In this document: one piece after another, positions 34,232 to 46,999 of the stretch
Numbering within the stretch: the stretch's first letter is position 1
Layout of the letters: each line of letters begins with the position of its first letter
Assembly (NCBI GenBank): GCA_963969595.1
Contig: OZ018417.1
Location: 3,846,501-3,910,500, forward strand
Length of the DNA stretch: 64,000 nucleotides
Origin: Neckera pumila
Taxonomy: Eukaryota; Streptophyta; Bryopsida; Hypnales; Neckeraceae
Reading direction: 5' to 3'
Notes under the pieces: generated by a model
Databases searched by the model: none
The model's input: the letters and a program-made list of their open reading frames with translations, nothing else
What the model was told of the DNA's origin: nothing
Translations under genes and position numbers: made by a program

Positions 34232-35554
34232 TCATTCATAATTAGGGTTTTCCAAAATCCATTGTGCATACAATTTTTCCCTCAATCTTTCTCCCTCACG
34301 TTTTGATGCTTCTCCATCCCTAGGCACGGGTAACCTTACATTCCCGAATCCAACTAGTGGATCTCCTCTCCAATAGGCATTAGCCACATGAGGCTCTGCT
34401 TCATTCAACAACTCACAATAGTTGTGAAGCCAACAACATGCCACAGTGATCCTTGCGGCCCTATCCACTCTTGAATTGAAATGCCTCAAGATCCTCCATC
34501 TATTCTTCAAGCTCCCAAATGCTTGTTCAATTACCACTCTTCCAGAGTTCATTGAATTATCAAATTGTTTTTTTTCCAAATCGTTTGGAGCCTTCCAATT
34601 CTTCATCAAGTAGCTTCGGATGGGATATGCAGCATCTCCAATCAAATAAGGAGTGCAACGGACATCTTCCACCCAAACTACCGGTTGTTGAAGAATGTCC
34701 CGGTTCTTCAAACTCTTGTACAAACTTGAGACTTTGAATTGACCACCGTCATGCACTCCTCCAGGTTGGCCGGCGCAAATGTTCCAGAAAATCTTTTGTG
34801 AATCACATACTGCTTATAGAACAATAGAATGAAAATTTTTCCTATTGAAAAAGTCACTAGCAGCTAATGTCACTCTTCTACTAGGATTCTCTGCTAATGG
34901 TATATGAGTCCCATCAATAGCTCCACAAATGTTTGGCAATCCCGTTATTTCTTTAAAGTCGGAAATGATGGTTTGAAGGCGGTCTCCACTAGGAATACAA
35001 ATGTAATGACTAAACAATTTGTCTTTCTTTGTAAGTATGTCACAAATAATGTCAACATACTTCCTAATGGTTGAAGCACCAATTTTAAAACGATCCGCCA
35101 TGTGCTCTGGACTATGGCCATGTGCAAATCTATAAAGCACACATGCCACAATTTTTTTGATTTCCATTTGTGGCCTCACTTGATTCACACACCTACTTCT
35201 CAGGAATGGTGTCAACATGTTCACCAAGTTTTCAAATGCACCAAAACTCATTCTATAAAACTTTTTGAATTTGTTGTGGTGCATTTCATTACTTGCTCTC
35301 CACACTACCCTCTCTACATAATTCCAATGTGTTGCTTGCCGAGGCTCTACCCAAAAGAGACGGGGAGCATTTGGTTTCTTCCTCTTACAAAGCAAGAATA
35401 ACAACCAAAGAAAATGAAATCCCATAGAAGTCCCTCCACCAGAATTCAAGACCTCCCAAGCCCGGCTTTTGTAACTCAAGCAGTTGTTCATTGTCATAGA
35501 GAGCATGAGCCACATGAACACCACTTGAGCACAAAATGTGGGCTCTATATCCAC
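34232..35554 (-). pseudogene. PIF/Harbinger transposase (DDE), broken by one in-frame stop
   Basis: The reading frame from ATG 35554 to the stop at 34232 would give about 440 aa, but a TAA at about 34814-34816 interrupts it; the frame is unchanged on both sides. The DDE catalytic residues are all present: first Asp in GAIDGTHI, second Asp in GDAAYP, Glu in VIEQAFGSLKNRW. The N-terminal part has the usual helix-turn-helix segment (HSPEHMADRFKIGASTIRKY). A change of CAA to TAA, as expected from deamination of methylated cytosine, would explain the stop. Truncated protein would lack two of the three catalytic residues. I could not find the outer TIRs of this element with confidence. Confidence 0.9.
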
Positions 35555-35935
35555 TTGAAAAACTCTCTCAAATTGTTTCCAAACAAAAATTTGATCCTAA
35601 AACCCTAAAATGGAGAGGACTTTCCAAAACTTGCACTCAACACAAAATGTAATTCAAAAACAACAAAGAAACATTCCCAAGAACATGTACTACCATTTGC
35701 CAAAAAAACATTGAAAAAAACAAATACACATACCAAGATAATTGAACATGAAGTTGAAGCTCTCCCAAGCCCTTCCAAACTCTTCCAAGCTCCGACACCA
35801 AAAAACCTCACAGCTTTCTCCATCTGCTCAGTTGAGAGAGAAAAGGATTCTCTCTCTACTGCTCCTACAAATCCGCTGACAAAGGCCTTTATCAGTTTAC
35901 CAGACCACCACCCTGGTTTCACTCCGTGTTGAGGT

Positions 35936-36000
35936 GGCTGGTGGTGGGTGGGGGCCTGCCTCAGCTGGTGAGGCTGCGAACCCAACCCTCACCACCAGCC
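35936..36000. repeat. Short GC-rich inverted repeat
   Basis: GGCTGGTGGTGGGTGGGG pairs with CCCAACCCTCACCACCAGCC about 20 bp later. It lies beyond the transposase start and could mark the area of an element end. Confidence 0.5.
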
Positions 36001-36009
36001 ATGTGCGCG

Positions 36010-39000
36010 GGCCTACAGATACACACACAAAAACCTTGTTTACGAGGTAGCGAAAACATTGTTGCAAGGCCGGCAGGACGCTAAACCCGTGAATTTAGCA
36101 AGGTGAACTTTGTGTTCTCCAGGGTAAAAGTAATTAAAAGTTCCCTATTTTGTGCCATGTTTAGGGTATGTTCTTGGCCTCCTCTAGCTAATTTGGGATC
36201 TCTGATTGCAAATATGAATTCAAATTTATCAAATTTCATCATGTGTGGCAAATAAAAAATTCCTAAAGTTCCCTCCGGAATATATCCACCCCACTAGTCC
36301 GATGTTGTGGGACGGATTTAGTGTCCTCGAAGATATCCCTTTCTGTGACCTACTAAAGCTTCAAAATCTCCCAAGTCCCTATTCTAGAAGTTTTTTTGTC
36401 AGGGCCAAATCCCAACTTCCTTAGGCTATAAGGTATGCATTCCTACAATCAACACTAGCAAGGGGCTTAGAACAATCTTTTGCTCAAAAGCAATACAAAT
36501 TTTTGAAGGATATTAGGCAACATATTCTTCCATTTTTTGTGGATGAAATTGCTAATTTGCTACAAATCCTAAGGGCAATATCGCTCTTTTTTGGATGAAT
36601 ATTTTAAGTTTCATCCTTGTTTTTCAAGTTTCATCCATTTATATAGATGTAAAAAATTGCGTCACTCCAACAAAGATTACTTTCTTTCATTCCAAAATAA
36701 ATGAAAAAAACCCCTTGATCAACACTAATTACAATCAACCACAGTTACTACTTGTAAACATAAATTTTTAATTAGATCTTACAGAAAAGTGAAAGAGGAT
36801 TTCAATGCAATTTAGCATGCATTATTTGGACACGATATGAAAAAGTTATGAATTTCAAGTATTGTCTCTATGTGTAGAAAAAAAAAACAGTAGGCTTTCA
36901 TAGATTTTTATGTATTGATTGTGTACATCTTGTGTCATAAATATCTAAGTCTTATTTTTGCTTTATATTTCAAATCCATGTGGTGCATATACCTTAGAAG
37001 GTGAATAAAAAATACTACAAGTGGAATTTAGAGCTTCGTAGAGTAAAGACCAAGTTTCAATTTATGTCTAAAGTCATTTTTTGTATAATATGATTTGGCA
37101 AATATGTGTCAAAAATGGATTTTGATAGATATTTGTCCTATCATGTTATTCCCCCAATCCCTTTGAAGACTTCTAAATCGGATATAGTGCATGTACTACT
37201 AAAAGTTTTCATTTATTGATTTACATTGTTGATCGTTGAACAAGTGATGTAAAAAAATGGAGCGGTTTAGTGTCACATGCACAATGTCCGGTTTGGAGGT
37301 TTTAAGTGGGACTAAGAGAGTATGTATTCATGAAAGATATAGAAGACTTGGAAGTTTGGGAACATTTTTAAAGATGGAATCTACTATGGTCACATGTGTC
37401 CACAAACTCAGCCTACAAGGATGATTGATTTAATGTGTATTTTTCTCATATTATACACAAAATAAAAGTTGGGTCTCCATGTTTTCTAAACCCACATGCT
37501 CTAAGTTTCACTTCTTTTGTGCCTAAATCCCAAAGAGTACTGTCATGTAGGCACTTCAAAAAGCATTGGAGATTAGAACTTGGAGGCATAGTGGAAAGCC
37601 TTAAGTCCCAATTTGCAAGTCTCTACTAACTAGATTTTGAAAGTTTGGTGGGACTTGAGAGACTCAAAATGTAGTGTGAATTGTTCCTTCGGCTATCTCA
37701 TCTCTTTAATAAATATGCTTTCCTAGATCACTAAGTTTTCTTTTATTTAACAAGGATCTTCTTATAACCAATAGATTTTAATTGTATTTCAGCTTGGAGT
37801 CTATCTTCACCTTGAAATGAAAGAGCAAATTACCATAGAATCAAAACTCAAAATCCTTTAGACTTCCACTAATTTGTTCATTAGTGCATGTAGCACTAAT
37901 TTATCAAAGTCATACTATTTTAAAATTTAAATTGGTGAAAGTTGTACTAATATTATTGTATTGCACTAATTTCAACAAAAATAAGCTTTTGTAGTGACAA
38001 TAATTAGATAAGTGACAAGAATTTTGCACCTGCACTAATAGAACAAATTAGTGCACTTTGTACATTCCATTTTGTCAATAAGGTCCTTTAAACCTCTAAT
38101 CCTTAAGGAACCCAATTCCAACCATTTAAAGAATTTTGGCCTAGAGGACATTTAGAAAAAATTAGAAAATAAATCTAGAAATTTTTTGTAGCATAGGAAG
38201 TTAAAGATGTTTGATCTTTTTTAAGTAAAAAACAACAAAGTTGAGTTTATAGGTATAATAGACTTACTCCACCATCCGTATAGGGTACCAAATGAAGACC
38301 AATATTCAAAAAGACAATTAGTCAATGCTTTTAGATTTAGAAATGAAACTAAGTGTAGATGCACTTTTTAGGGAACAAATTGGCAATAGGGAATGAAAAG
38401 TTCAAAAGTAGCAAAGCCAAATGAAAATATTAAATGTGTTAAAATTCATATAAATTAATGCAATACAATTGTGATGTATTATGAGTGGGTGGTTTTAGGA
38501 ATATCGTAGTAGCAAATTGCATATAGGATATTTAGTTTTTATGATAAATAAAAATTATATTGAAGATTATACCAAAGATCATATGAAGAAATATAAAGTA
38601 ATGCCTCTTTATTAAGGTAGAGATACTTGCTATTAGTTTTTTTGTTTTTATTATAACCAAGATAATATCATAGTTCTTCTTCATAATATTAAATCGTAAG
38701 AAGGACAAATATCTAGAAAATAATGTTTTTTGGAAAGATGAGGTGGCCTAACATCCCTAGGTTAGAAGAAGCATAATTCCTTCATAGAGACTAATTTTGT
38801 GGATCTTCAAAAGTTTTTGAAAAGTTGTGTATTCCTTAGGAAAGTTATTTAGTTTGCATATTAGAAACCATGTGAAATCTAAGATACAGTATAATATATA
38901 TTTATTGTATCTAAAATTTTAAGAACATTATATTTAATATCAAGTGTGGAGAGTTACATGTAGGGTATTATAACTAATATAGGATTATGCTTAATTCCAT

Positions 39001-39150
39001 GTATTAGATCTTATATAGAAAAAATATAAGGGGGCAACAATATGTGGAGGAAAATAATATTGTAGAGTAGGTATTTAATGTCGTTGAAGAAGAGATAGGC
39101 AAAAAATAACACATTATTTGTCACAAATTATCCATGAACCTTGGATGAAG
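36010..39150. other. AT-rich spacer
   Basis: No gene is seen. Around 37868-38061 a diverged palindrome is bounded by CACTAATTTGTTC and its complement and may be a small CACTA-like MITE. Other short frames look random. Confidence 0.35.
37868..38061. repeat. Inverted-repeat element with CACTAATTTGTTC ends
   Basis: CACTAATTTGTTCATTAGTG at the left pairs with CACTAATTTGTTCTATTAGT on the other strand at the right. No matching 3-bp target duplication is evident, so the class is uncertain. Confidence 0.5.
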
Positions 39151-39156
39151 GGCTCT

Positions 39157-39585
39157 GGATCTTGCTCTAGATGCCTCAAGAGTTATCTATAAAATCCTTT
39201 GAAGTCACTTAGAATTTGAAGAATCTATCATGAATTTTGGTTTAATATATTCTTATTTATTTAGTCCATATCGTACAAAGGTATGAAAGAGCTTGGTGGT
39301 CTATTATTATTAGGTGTGTAAGAGCTTGGTGGTCTTCAAATTTGGGTAAAAAGTATTATAGGAGCTAAAGAAACTTTTCACCCAAGTTTGAAGACCACCG
39401 AGCTCTTACACACCTAATACTTAATAATATTAGACCACCTAACTCTTTCATACCTTTTCACTATTTCGAATAAACAACTAAGAATATATTGAAGCAAAAT
39501 TCATGAAATTTTAAGTGACTTCAAAGGACTTCACAGATTACTCTAGTATTACTTTAGGTATCTTATGCATCTAGCACAGTTCTAA
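39157..39585. repeat. Long foldback, arms about 200 bp, 20-bp loop
   Basis: The left arm (39157-39353) and right arm (39374-39585) are complementary along their length, with mismatches and small gaps. The best match is around AAGAGCTTGGTGGTCTTCAA. The central loop is tattataggagctaaagaaa. It has no coding frame. A transcript would be a long imperfect hairpin, as in young MIRNA or hairpin-siRNA loci and foldback transposons. Confidence 0.8.
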
Positions 39586-39589
39586 TGCA

Positions 39590-42500
39590 AACTACTAGAC
39601 GCTAGTGGATAGTAGAACTAATTCCGCATCAACAACTCTCTAGAATTAGAGTGCATTGTTTACAATCTGTGAGTGCATTTGTTTGGCCATAGTACATTTG
39701 TCCAAATATATTATACTTTAATTTTTAGTAACCATAAAAAAACAGTTTGAAAGAAAAAGGACAAAAGATTAAAGAAAGAAAGGATAAAAAATAGTAATAG
39801 GAAAAAAATCATACAATACCTATTAGTTTTATTTTATAAATCTACTATAGGGGTCAAAAAATTGGACTCAAAAGTGATTATAAATAAATAGGGTGCTATT
39901 TTAAATGGCAATTTAGAATTATTTTTAAGAATAGGGTATATTAAATCATGAAATATTAGGTAAATAGCCCCCCCAAAATATCCCCCAATCTCACGTATAT
40001 ACTAGACTTCTAAGCTAGTGGCCCCCCAAAGATGTATTCATTAAAAATGTTATGAGAAGTCATGAAATCTTCAAATTCTTTTGTAAAAGTTTGAAATTAT
40101 TGTAAACTCTAATAAAAGAAGTGAAGAAACTTCATATTAAATTCAAAATGTGCTAAGCTCCTAAAAATCCACGAGGAAACAGATGCAAAACCTTGCACAA
40201 TAATCATGAAGCATCAAGTGATCACTCTAATGACATATTGGAAAATAGACAATAATTGCTTTTTCATTGTAATTGGATGTATTCCATAAGTTTAAAAATG
40301 TGATTATAGAATCTGACCTTTGAAATACAATAGAATATTTGTGGAAGAAAAATTAGACTTTAAATGTATTTATCATATATAAACTCACGGACTTTCCACA
40401 AATATACTCCAATACAAGGTTTAAATCCAAAAGAAATATAATAAAATATAGTACTAATTAACATAAAGGAGTACTACCTAATAACCCAATTTACTTGTCA
40501 TTGGAGACTATTTATTGGCCATAGTTGCAAGTCAACATAAAAAGAGGCAAAAAAGGTATGTGTTTATAGTAATATCAATTTATACGTGTAGATGAGCCAT
40601 AATATTGCCTCTATAAGATACTTGTTAACCAAAATTAATCAAATGTGAGGACCTCAATTTTTATAGGACAAATTCTTATTTTTTGTTTACTTTAGAAGGA
40701 GGTTAGACTATAATTATTATTCCATGTCATTCCTAAGAGTCATATTTGTATAGAAAGACTAATTGCAATCAATTATATTCATTGGCATACATCAAGAGCC
40801 CGTTCATTTGAGGCCCATGATTGACCAATCGAGTGACACATAAACTACCTACTTCCATTAGAAGGAAGATTCTATGTACTCTAATATATATTAAATTGGA
40901 AGACGAATAAGACCTTGGAGGGGGGGGGGGGGAGGGGGGGCAAGTCTTAGATGTCATTTAATTGTCATAATGTGTGCACTTGCATAATGTGGAAAGTTAT
41001 CGAGAGTTTGGCATAGAAAAGTGGACAGAATTTGATTGTTTTCTAGGCCGCATTTGAAAAATAAAATGTATAAGGAACATTTGATTGCAATTTTATTGAT
41101 GGTAGTGAGTGTATTATTAATAGTGTGTTTTGAAATTTCAAATTGTTTTCTTAGGGCTTGAAAAAAAGGTGTATGCATAATTCCTTTGGATTCAACAGTA
41201 ATGATTGTAAGTAGTCGAATGCTCCAGCCTTGTACTTTGTATTATCAAATAGGATCTTGTATTTTGGGATTTTTAAGGTGACGGAGTAAGGTCAAAATGT
41301 TTTAGCCTTTGTCCATTCATTATCTCTTACACATCGATTTTAGGACCACCTCATGTCCATTTAAGAGTTAATTATAGGATCAATTTGAAGGAGTCAATTG
41401 CTTTTAGAGCAGACTACATTAATTTATCTTCATTCAACTAAAAATGACTTTTGTAATGACCCTCTTTTTGCTTGCATACATATTATTGGTAATAACTCCC
41501 AAAATCTAGTTTATTTGAAGATTCAATCTTTTGTAAGACTGTCACTTATCATGTTTGAACATTTTTATCAAATGATGTATGAGTACTTTGACTTACACAT
41601 TGCCTTAGTTTCATTGTGTAGATGGAAGGATCCTAATGACCGATAGTGTAAATTCATAGTTTGTAACTATCGTTGGTCTTCTAAAGAAATTAGTCTTTAC
41701 GTAGAGCATTTAATCTAAAGATAGTATATGTGAAGGTCAAATTTGGTAGAGAGGTGATGAAATGGAATTTCGACATCAAATTTTGACAAGTCCATATTAT
41801 CTTGCATCAATCACTAAACACCATGTGATAATTTTTTTTACATAAATGACTTAATTTGTATTGATTTTTGATTGAATTTGACCTTCTGTGGGTAGTCCTT
41901 ACTTATCTGCATCCTCTTGAGGCATGCATAATTAAATTACACAAATTTGTCTTATTGGTAGAGAACAAGGAAATTAGTATAACCTAAATTGAAAATAGTG
42001 TCGCCAAAAAAATTCATTTCTGTGGAACTGAAACAAAAGAGTAGTATTTCAAGATGCATTATTTCAAAGCTTGAATTTGATAAATTAGCATTACATGCAT
42101 TATTAAAACAAATGAGTGCATCTTCAATGCACTCTTCATTTACAACAATGATCTCCGCATCAATATTATTATATTTTATTTTTATTATTTTGGAAAAATA
42201 GTAATTTAAAAATTCATAACAAATTTATACTTTGTTACAAAAATTTGATTCCACTATCAATTCACTTTCTATGCTATTCTCCAAATTTGTGACCAAAAAT
42301 TTAGTATTCTTCAACCCTCTGAGGAATCTATTCAAAACATATGTGGTTACATTAGGATGGCTCTCATATTCTAACTCCCTACAAATAAGCTTCATTGCCA
42401 ACAAGTCAAACATCATGTTTGAGCTAAATGTAGTCTATTAGATTGTATTTGAATACCAGTCCTATATTTCTATTATTTGAAACTATGAATTGTATATCAC

Positions 42501-44450
42501 TATGAGAAATTTTAATTTTTTATCACTTTTGTTGCAAAAATTGAAAACAAATAAGTAAAAACAAAAAAAATAATATAAATTATTTGAAAATTTCTCAAGA
42601 GGTACAAATAGAAATGGATATTAGTGTAAAAAAATTTCATTTGAATATTCTATTTTTTACACTTGAAACAACCACAACAAAGATCTTGAAGTCAAAATCG
42701 GATATCAAACCAAATTTATCCTTTTATTTAATTGATGTATAAAATTTTGATACTTTTTTCTAGTGAAAAATATTTATTCTAGTTATGTTATTTTTTTTCA
42801 AAAAAATTGATGGAAAAATTAAATTATTGTGATTTTTTAAAGTTAAAGGTGGGAATAAAATTATATCAATGCTAATATATATTAGAATAATTCGGATTTT
42901 TTTAATCATGAAAAAAGGTTAGAATGAAAAACTTAATTTTATATTTAAAGCTTAAAATCCATTTTAAAAGAAGAAAATATGAATGAAAAATACATCATAC
43001 TGTGCTATTTGGATTCTAGTACATGGAGCTTGCAATAGCAATAATTCTTTCAATTTTTGGATTTTTTCAATATTCAAGATGAAGTAGAGAGATATCTTAT
43101 CAAGCTTCATCCTCTTAGTTTAAATCAAATACCCAAAATGGTTGTAATAAAAGTTACATTCAAAGTTGACCAAGGCACATAGACTTTTTGCCTTTAGAGA
43201 TTAAGCATTTGTGACCGTTTTAGACTTTGACATGGATATGAAAGTAAGCTTATTCAAATATAGATTTAGTCACTTACTACAGTATGAAAAAGTGACAATA
43301 TGCCACATCAACTAATTTGTAGGTGAGAGTAATATTGAAGTATAGAGAAAACAGTCATGCATTCCTAAAATTGAGGGTGTAGCTGATTTTTTGGATCATT
43401 GTTTACAATCATACAAAATCTCTATTATTTGGTTGCGCTTGACAGTGTTCTGGAATCAATGTGGTAACAAAGTTGAAGGTAACAACATCAAAATGCCACC
43501 AAAAAGGGGTTTTAGTATTATGATTCCTATTATTAAACTCAAGAAGGTTTTGTTGGATCTAGTTGGTTATTAAAAAGGATTCTAGATTTTCTTCAAATGT
43601 CAATTTTGAACTATATATGAATAATCTTCAAATAAATTATAAGTGCTGAAAATGGGTGTATCTAAAAGCAATCATAGACTTCAATTTACAAAAGTTGAGC
43701 ATTTCAAGCAGAATCTAGATGGGACGGTTGTGCAACGAAGTCACATTTAGTCACACTAGCCTTAACCTTTTAGTGACCATACTGCCACAATGACCACTAC
43801 ATTGTTGGAAGATGTAATAGAAATATATTTCTTTGGAAATGGGATTTGACTAAGTGTAAAGTTCAAATGTGGTCAAGTTTTGTATGCACAATTAATACTA
43901 ATTTGATTGTAACTAGATTTTTTTAGATCTCTCACAAAATATGCCATTCTTACCACTATTACCACTTCCTTGCTTTTCAAGCTATAGAACACAAGTAACG
44001 TAATGTTCCCTGCATTCATACATGTTTGTTCCCTGCATTCACACATGTTTGTTCCCTTATGGCTAGACCCTACCCTTGTCGAGTCTCCTACCCAACACAA
44101 ACGTGAAAGGGCAAACAATACACCAAATGACGCCCGCAATCTACAATTCATCAACGGGAAATTGGATCCTTTGACCACAATTTTTAGATTTTGACCACGG
44201 ATTTTGCAACCTTTGACAAATGTGTTCACTTTTTTTCAATCACATAATTACCTACATGCAAAAAGTATTCCATAGACTTCCTCTCTTTCCGAGCTCTTAG
44301 AATTTGAATACCACATTTTAGATTGTCATTGCTACCTAGGCTTTGCCATTTGAATTTTACAAGTCAAGTTTCCTACAAATGTAAACTTTAATTCTAGAAT
44401 GTGGGCTGGTCAGAGTGGAAATCATCCTTTGGGTACTGTACGAATCATTT
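39590..44450. other. AT-rich spacer with homopolymer G run
   Basis: No gene is seen. It contains a G-rich run at 40916-40939. A block near 41.34-41.42 kb (accacctcatgtccattt) resembles 45.26-45.35 kb and may be an old dispersed repeat. Confidence 0.35.
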
Positions 44451-44496
44451 GTTTAATCCTTAAAGGATACCATGGCCGTTTTTTGGCTTGTAAATG

Positions 44497-44805
44497 ATAG
44501 AAAATCCTTCTATGTAGGACAAAAGTGCAACTACTTGTCCTCAAAATTTTGCTGTAAAAAGAAAAGGTCATCTATAGTAGTTTGACTTCCAATGAGAGCT
44601 AAGTATTGGATTTTTTATGCTAATGATTTACAGGATACCCAGAAGAATGATTTCCATATTCACTAGTTCTATCCTTTAAGTAAGGGTTAAAAGAACCCAA
44701 GAACACTCATTGGAGGTGAAACTACAATAGAAGACTTTCCCTTTTTACACAAAATTTCAAGGATGAACATTTGCACTTGCGTCTTATGTAGAAGGTTCTC
44801 CATCA
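44497..44805. repeat. Inverted repeat, arms about 140 bp, 25-bp loop
   Basis: 44497-44640 pairs with 44665-44805, for example ccttctatgtaggacaaaag against cttttgcgtcttatgtagaagg-like sequence, with many mismatches. It is an older foldback than the one at 26.9 kb, with no frame inside. Confidence 0.65.
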
Positions 44806-45663
44806 TCCATTGGACATTTAATATCTATAGTGACGTTACAGGATGAATTTTTGCCCTTTAGCATATCTTGTAGTCGATTATCCTCTGCATGTGGAGGATA
44901 AAAACATCATCCAAAGTATGTACAGTAGAAGACTATGGAAGTTATTGCTAAGGTAGGAAGCTCAGAAATTGCTCATCTAAAGGCTGGTCCGCCTTTTTCA
45001 TATATTTACTTGAATAAGAATATTTTTAGCTCATTTTTTTGACATAGAAAAATTGATAAAGAATCTAATGCAAGTGGTTTCATATTCTTTGAAGCATTAT
45101 TGAATTAGTTATGAATTTTCAAAAATGGTGCCATAGGTGCCTACTTATGACCCTCGGTCTTCCATAAGCCATTCACTTGCGATCTAAAGAAAGATGGGGA
45201 AAGCTAAAAGAATGATTGATACTTGCAATTACTTTCCTCGATTCATTCAATGTCTATAGAGGTCAATTTAGAACCACTTCATGTCCATTTCAAAGCCAAT
45301 TATAGGGACATTTTTTAATGCCCATGTGATTTTAGAGCCTCCTACCTTACATTTTACAATCTTTGTAATGTAGCATCTGACTAGGTAGCATGTACTAGAT
45401 GGTCTCAGCATTCATGTATTGAAGTCAGGCAAGTTTAGTAGAAAACAATCTCACCATCTCCAACGAGGCACCTTCAAAACATTTAGTGGCATGCACTATT
45501 GTTGCCTTGGCTTTAGAATAGATGGTATAGAATATTCCACAAACAACAGTACTTCATCAGGAAGTAAAGGGACAAGTGGAAGCTCAATGCGATGAGCAAA
45601 GGAAAGGCAATGGGCATGAAGGCTATTCTCACATTTGGTAGCAGGCATTGTCACATGAAGGCT

Positions 45664-46580
45664 ATTCTCCCCAAGAGGCACTTTGGATGGTATCAAGTTT
45701 GCAATGGGCTCTCCCGCACCAGGACAATCCAGCCAGCCTAAAATGACAATAATTTATCAAAAGATTCAAGCCTCTTTGTTCATCGCCATTACCAGCTTGA
45801 ACATTAATCACCTGGCAAGCTACCCCTGTTGTCAAACCTAGATATTGCCGTATTGTACAGAAGATTGCTCATATATGTGCACTAATGAGAATTAATCTTC
45901 CTTCCGCAAACACCTCATTGGAATTGACAAGAAGGCGCAAGTTACCTTCAGGTAATGGACCCACGTTACGCAATCTGTCCACAGGTTTCGGAGGCTTGTT
46001 GAAAATCTTAGCGACTTTTCCAGCTCTTTCCCCTTCTGATTCCCGCAGGCGCTTCATTCGGAGCTTCCTCTCCTCTCGTTCCTGAACCTCACAACAGTAA
46101 ATTTACTTGTGACAATAAATTTGGACATACATTCTGAATTAGGGCTAAATTACAGCTTTCATCTTCACTGATTGTCACGGCTTAAACCTTACCGCTTTCA
46201 TCATATCGACTGAGCTCATGAAAACCTCCCCATCAGATGCCATGGCTGTAGCCGCCCGATCACCCATTCTCCTCGCACGTCTGTTAGATTGCTCTCCAAA
46301 ATCCAAAAACAGATAAACTCTTCACTACCATCCTGCTAAAATTCCCTATTTAATTCCCTCAAGCAACGAATCTGCACACCAAACAATACACAGACGGTCA
46401 GGATTTTTCGCACAACTCAAACAGAGTAGTGCAACTCAATATTGTAAAAAGGATACAAGCCATATAAGCCGTCGTGATGTTGTGTAAGAGAAACTTATGC
46501 AACACGATTTATGAAAAAGTTTGGAAAAACTTTAAACTAGCTTGCGAAACTTTTTCCGCGCATAAAAATACCCTCTCATA
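45664..46580 (-). pseudogene. Inverted copy of capping-enzyme 5' end: leader plus exons 1, 2 and half of exon 3
   Basis: The reverse complement of 436-1354 recurs here with scattered changes. Exon 1 copy is 46267-46193 (75 nt, ATG kept), exon 2 copy 46081-45946 (136 nt, splice sites kept) and exon 3 copy 45737-45664 (first 74 of 152 nt). It then ends abruptly at gagaat. Introns are retained, so it is a DNA duplication. The exon 2 copy differs by a Glu-to-Lys change in the FNEPPK stretch. It has the real promoter unit behind it, but that is interrupted by two insertions (46581-50653 and 50717-52653). It cannot make an enzyme because both catalytic domains are absent. Confidence 0.93.
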
Positions 46581-46960
46581 CTATCTCCTGAAAAGATGGC
46601 TCCCACCCTATTAGTTGCCCCCTTCTCTCTCAAAATTTTTAAAGGCCGTTGATTGTCTAAAAAAAAATGCTTACCTTCAAAATCACTGTTGATTTCTCAA
46701 AAAATCACAAGCCATTGATCTTGTGAGATTTAATCTGAGCTGTTCAAATACAAATACATACACATATACATATACATACATGGTACATATGTAAATACAT
46801 ATACTAATACAAAATATGAATACAAATACTAATACAAAATATGAATACAAATACTAGATGCATATATGAATACAAATTCTATACAAATACAAATACATGA
46901 TACGGATATGGGAGTTGTCCCATATTGTTTGTCACTACAATGGTTTCTAAAAATGATAAT

Positions 46961-46999
46961 TGGAAGGGGGAGGGGGAGGGGGGGGGGGGGGGGGGGGGG
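46961..46999 (+). repeat. Poly-G tract, possible G-quadruplex
   Basis: GGAAGGGGGAGGGGGAGGGG leads into an almost unbroken run of about 23 G. It could form quadruplexes, and its true length is doubtful because such runs are hard to sequence. Confidence 0.85.

Noticed and set aside
40916..40939. Poly-G run as a regulatory G-quadruplex
   Set aside because: Sits in spacer far from any gene, and its length may be a sequencing artefact.
44456..44689. TTA-flanked CCTTAAAGGAT pair as another member of the CCCCTAAAGGACC family
   Set aside because: The right-hand end falls inside the arm of the 44.5-kb inverted repeat, so the two structures conflict and the ends are not paired.
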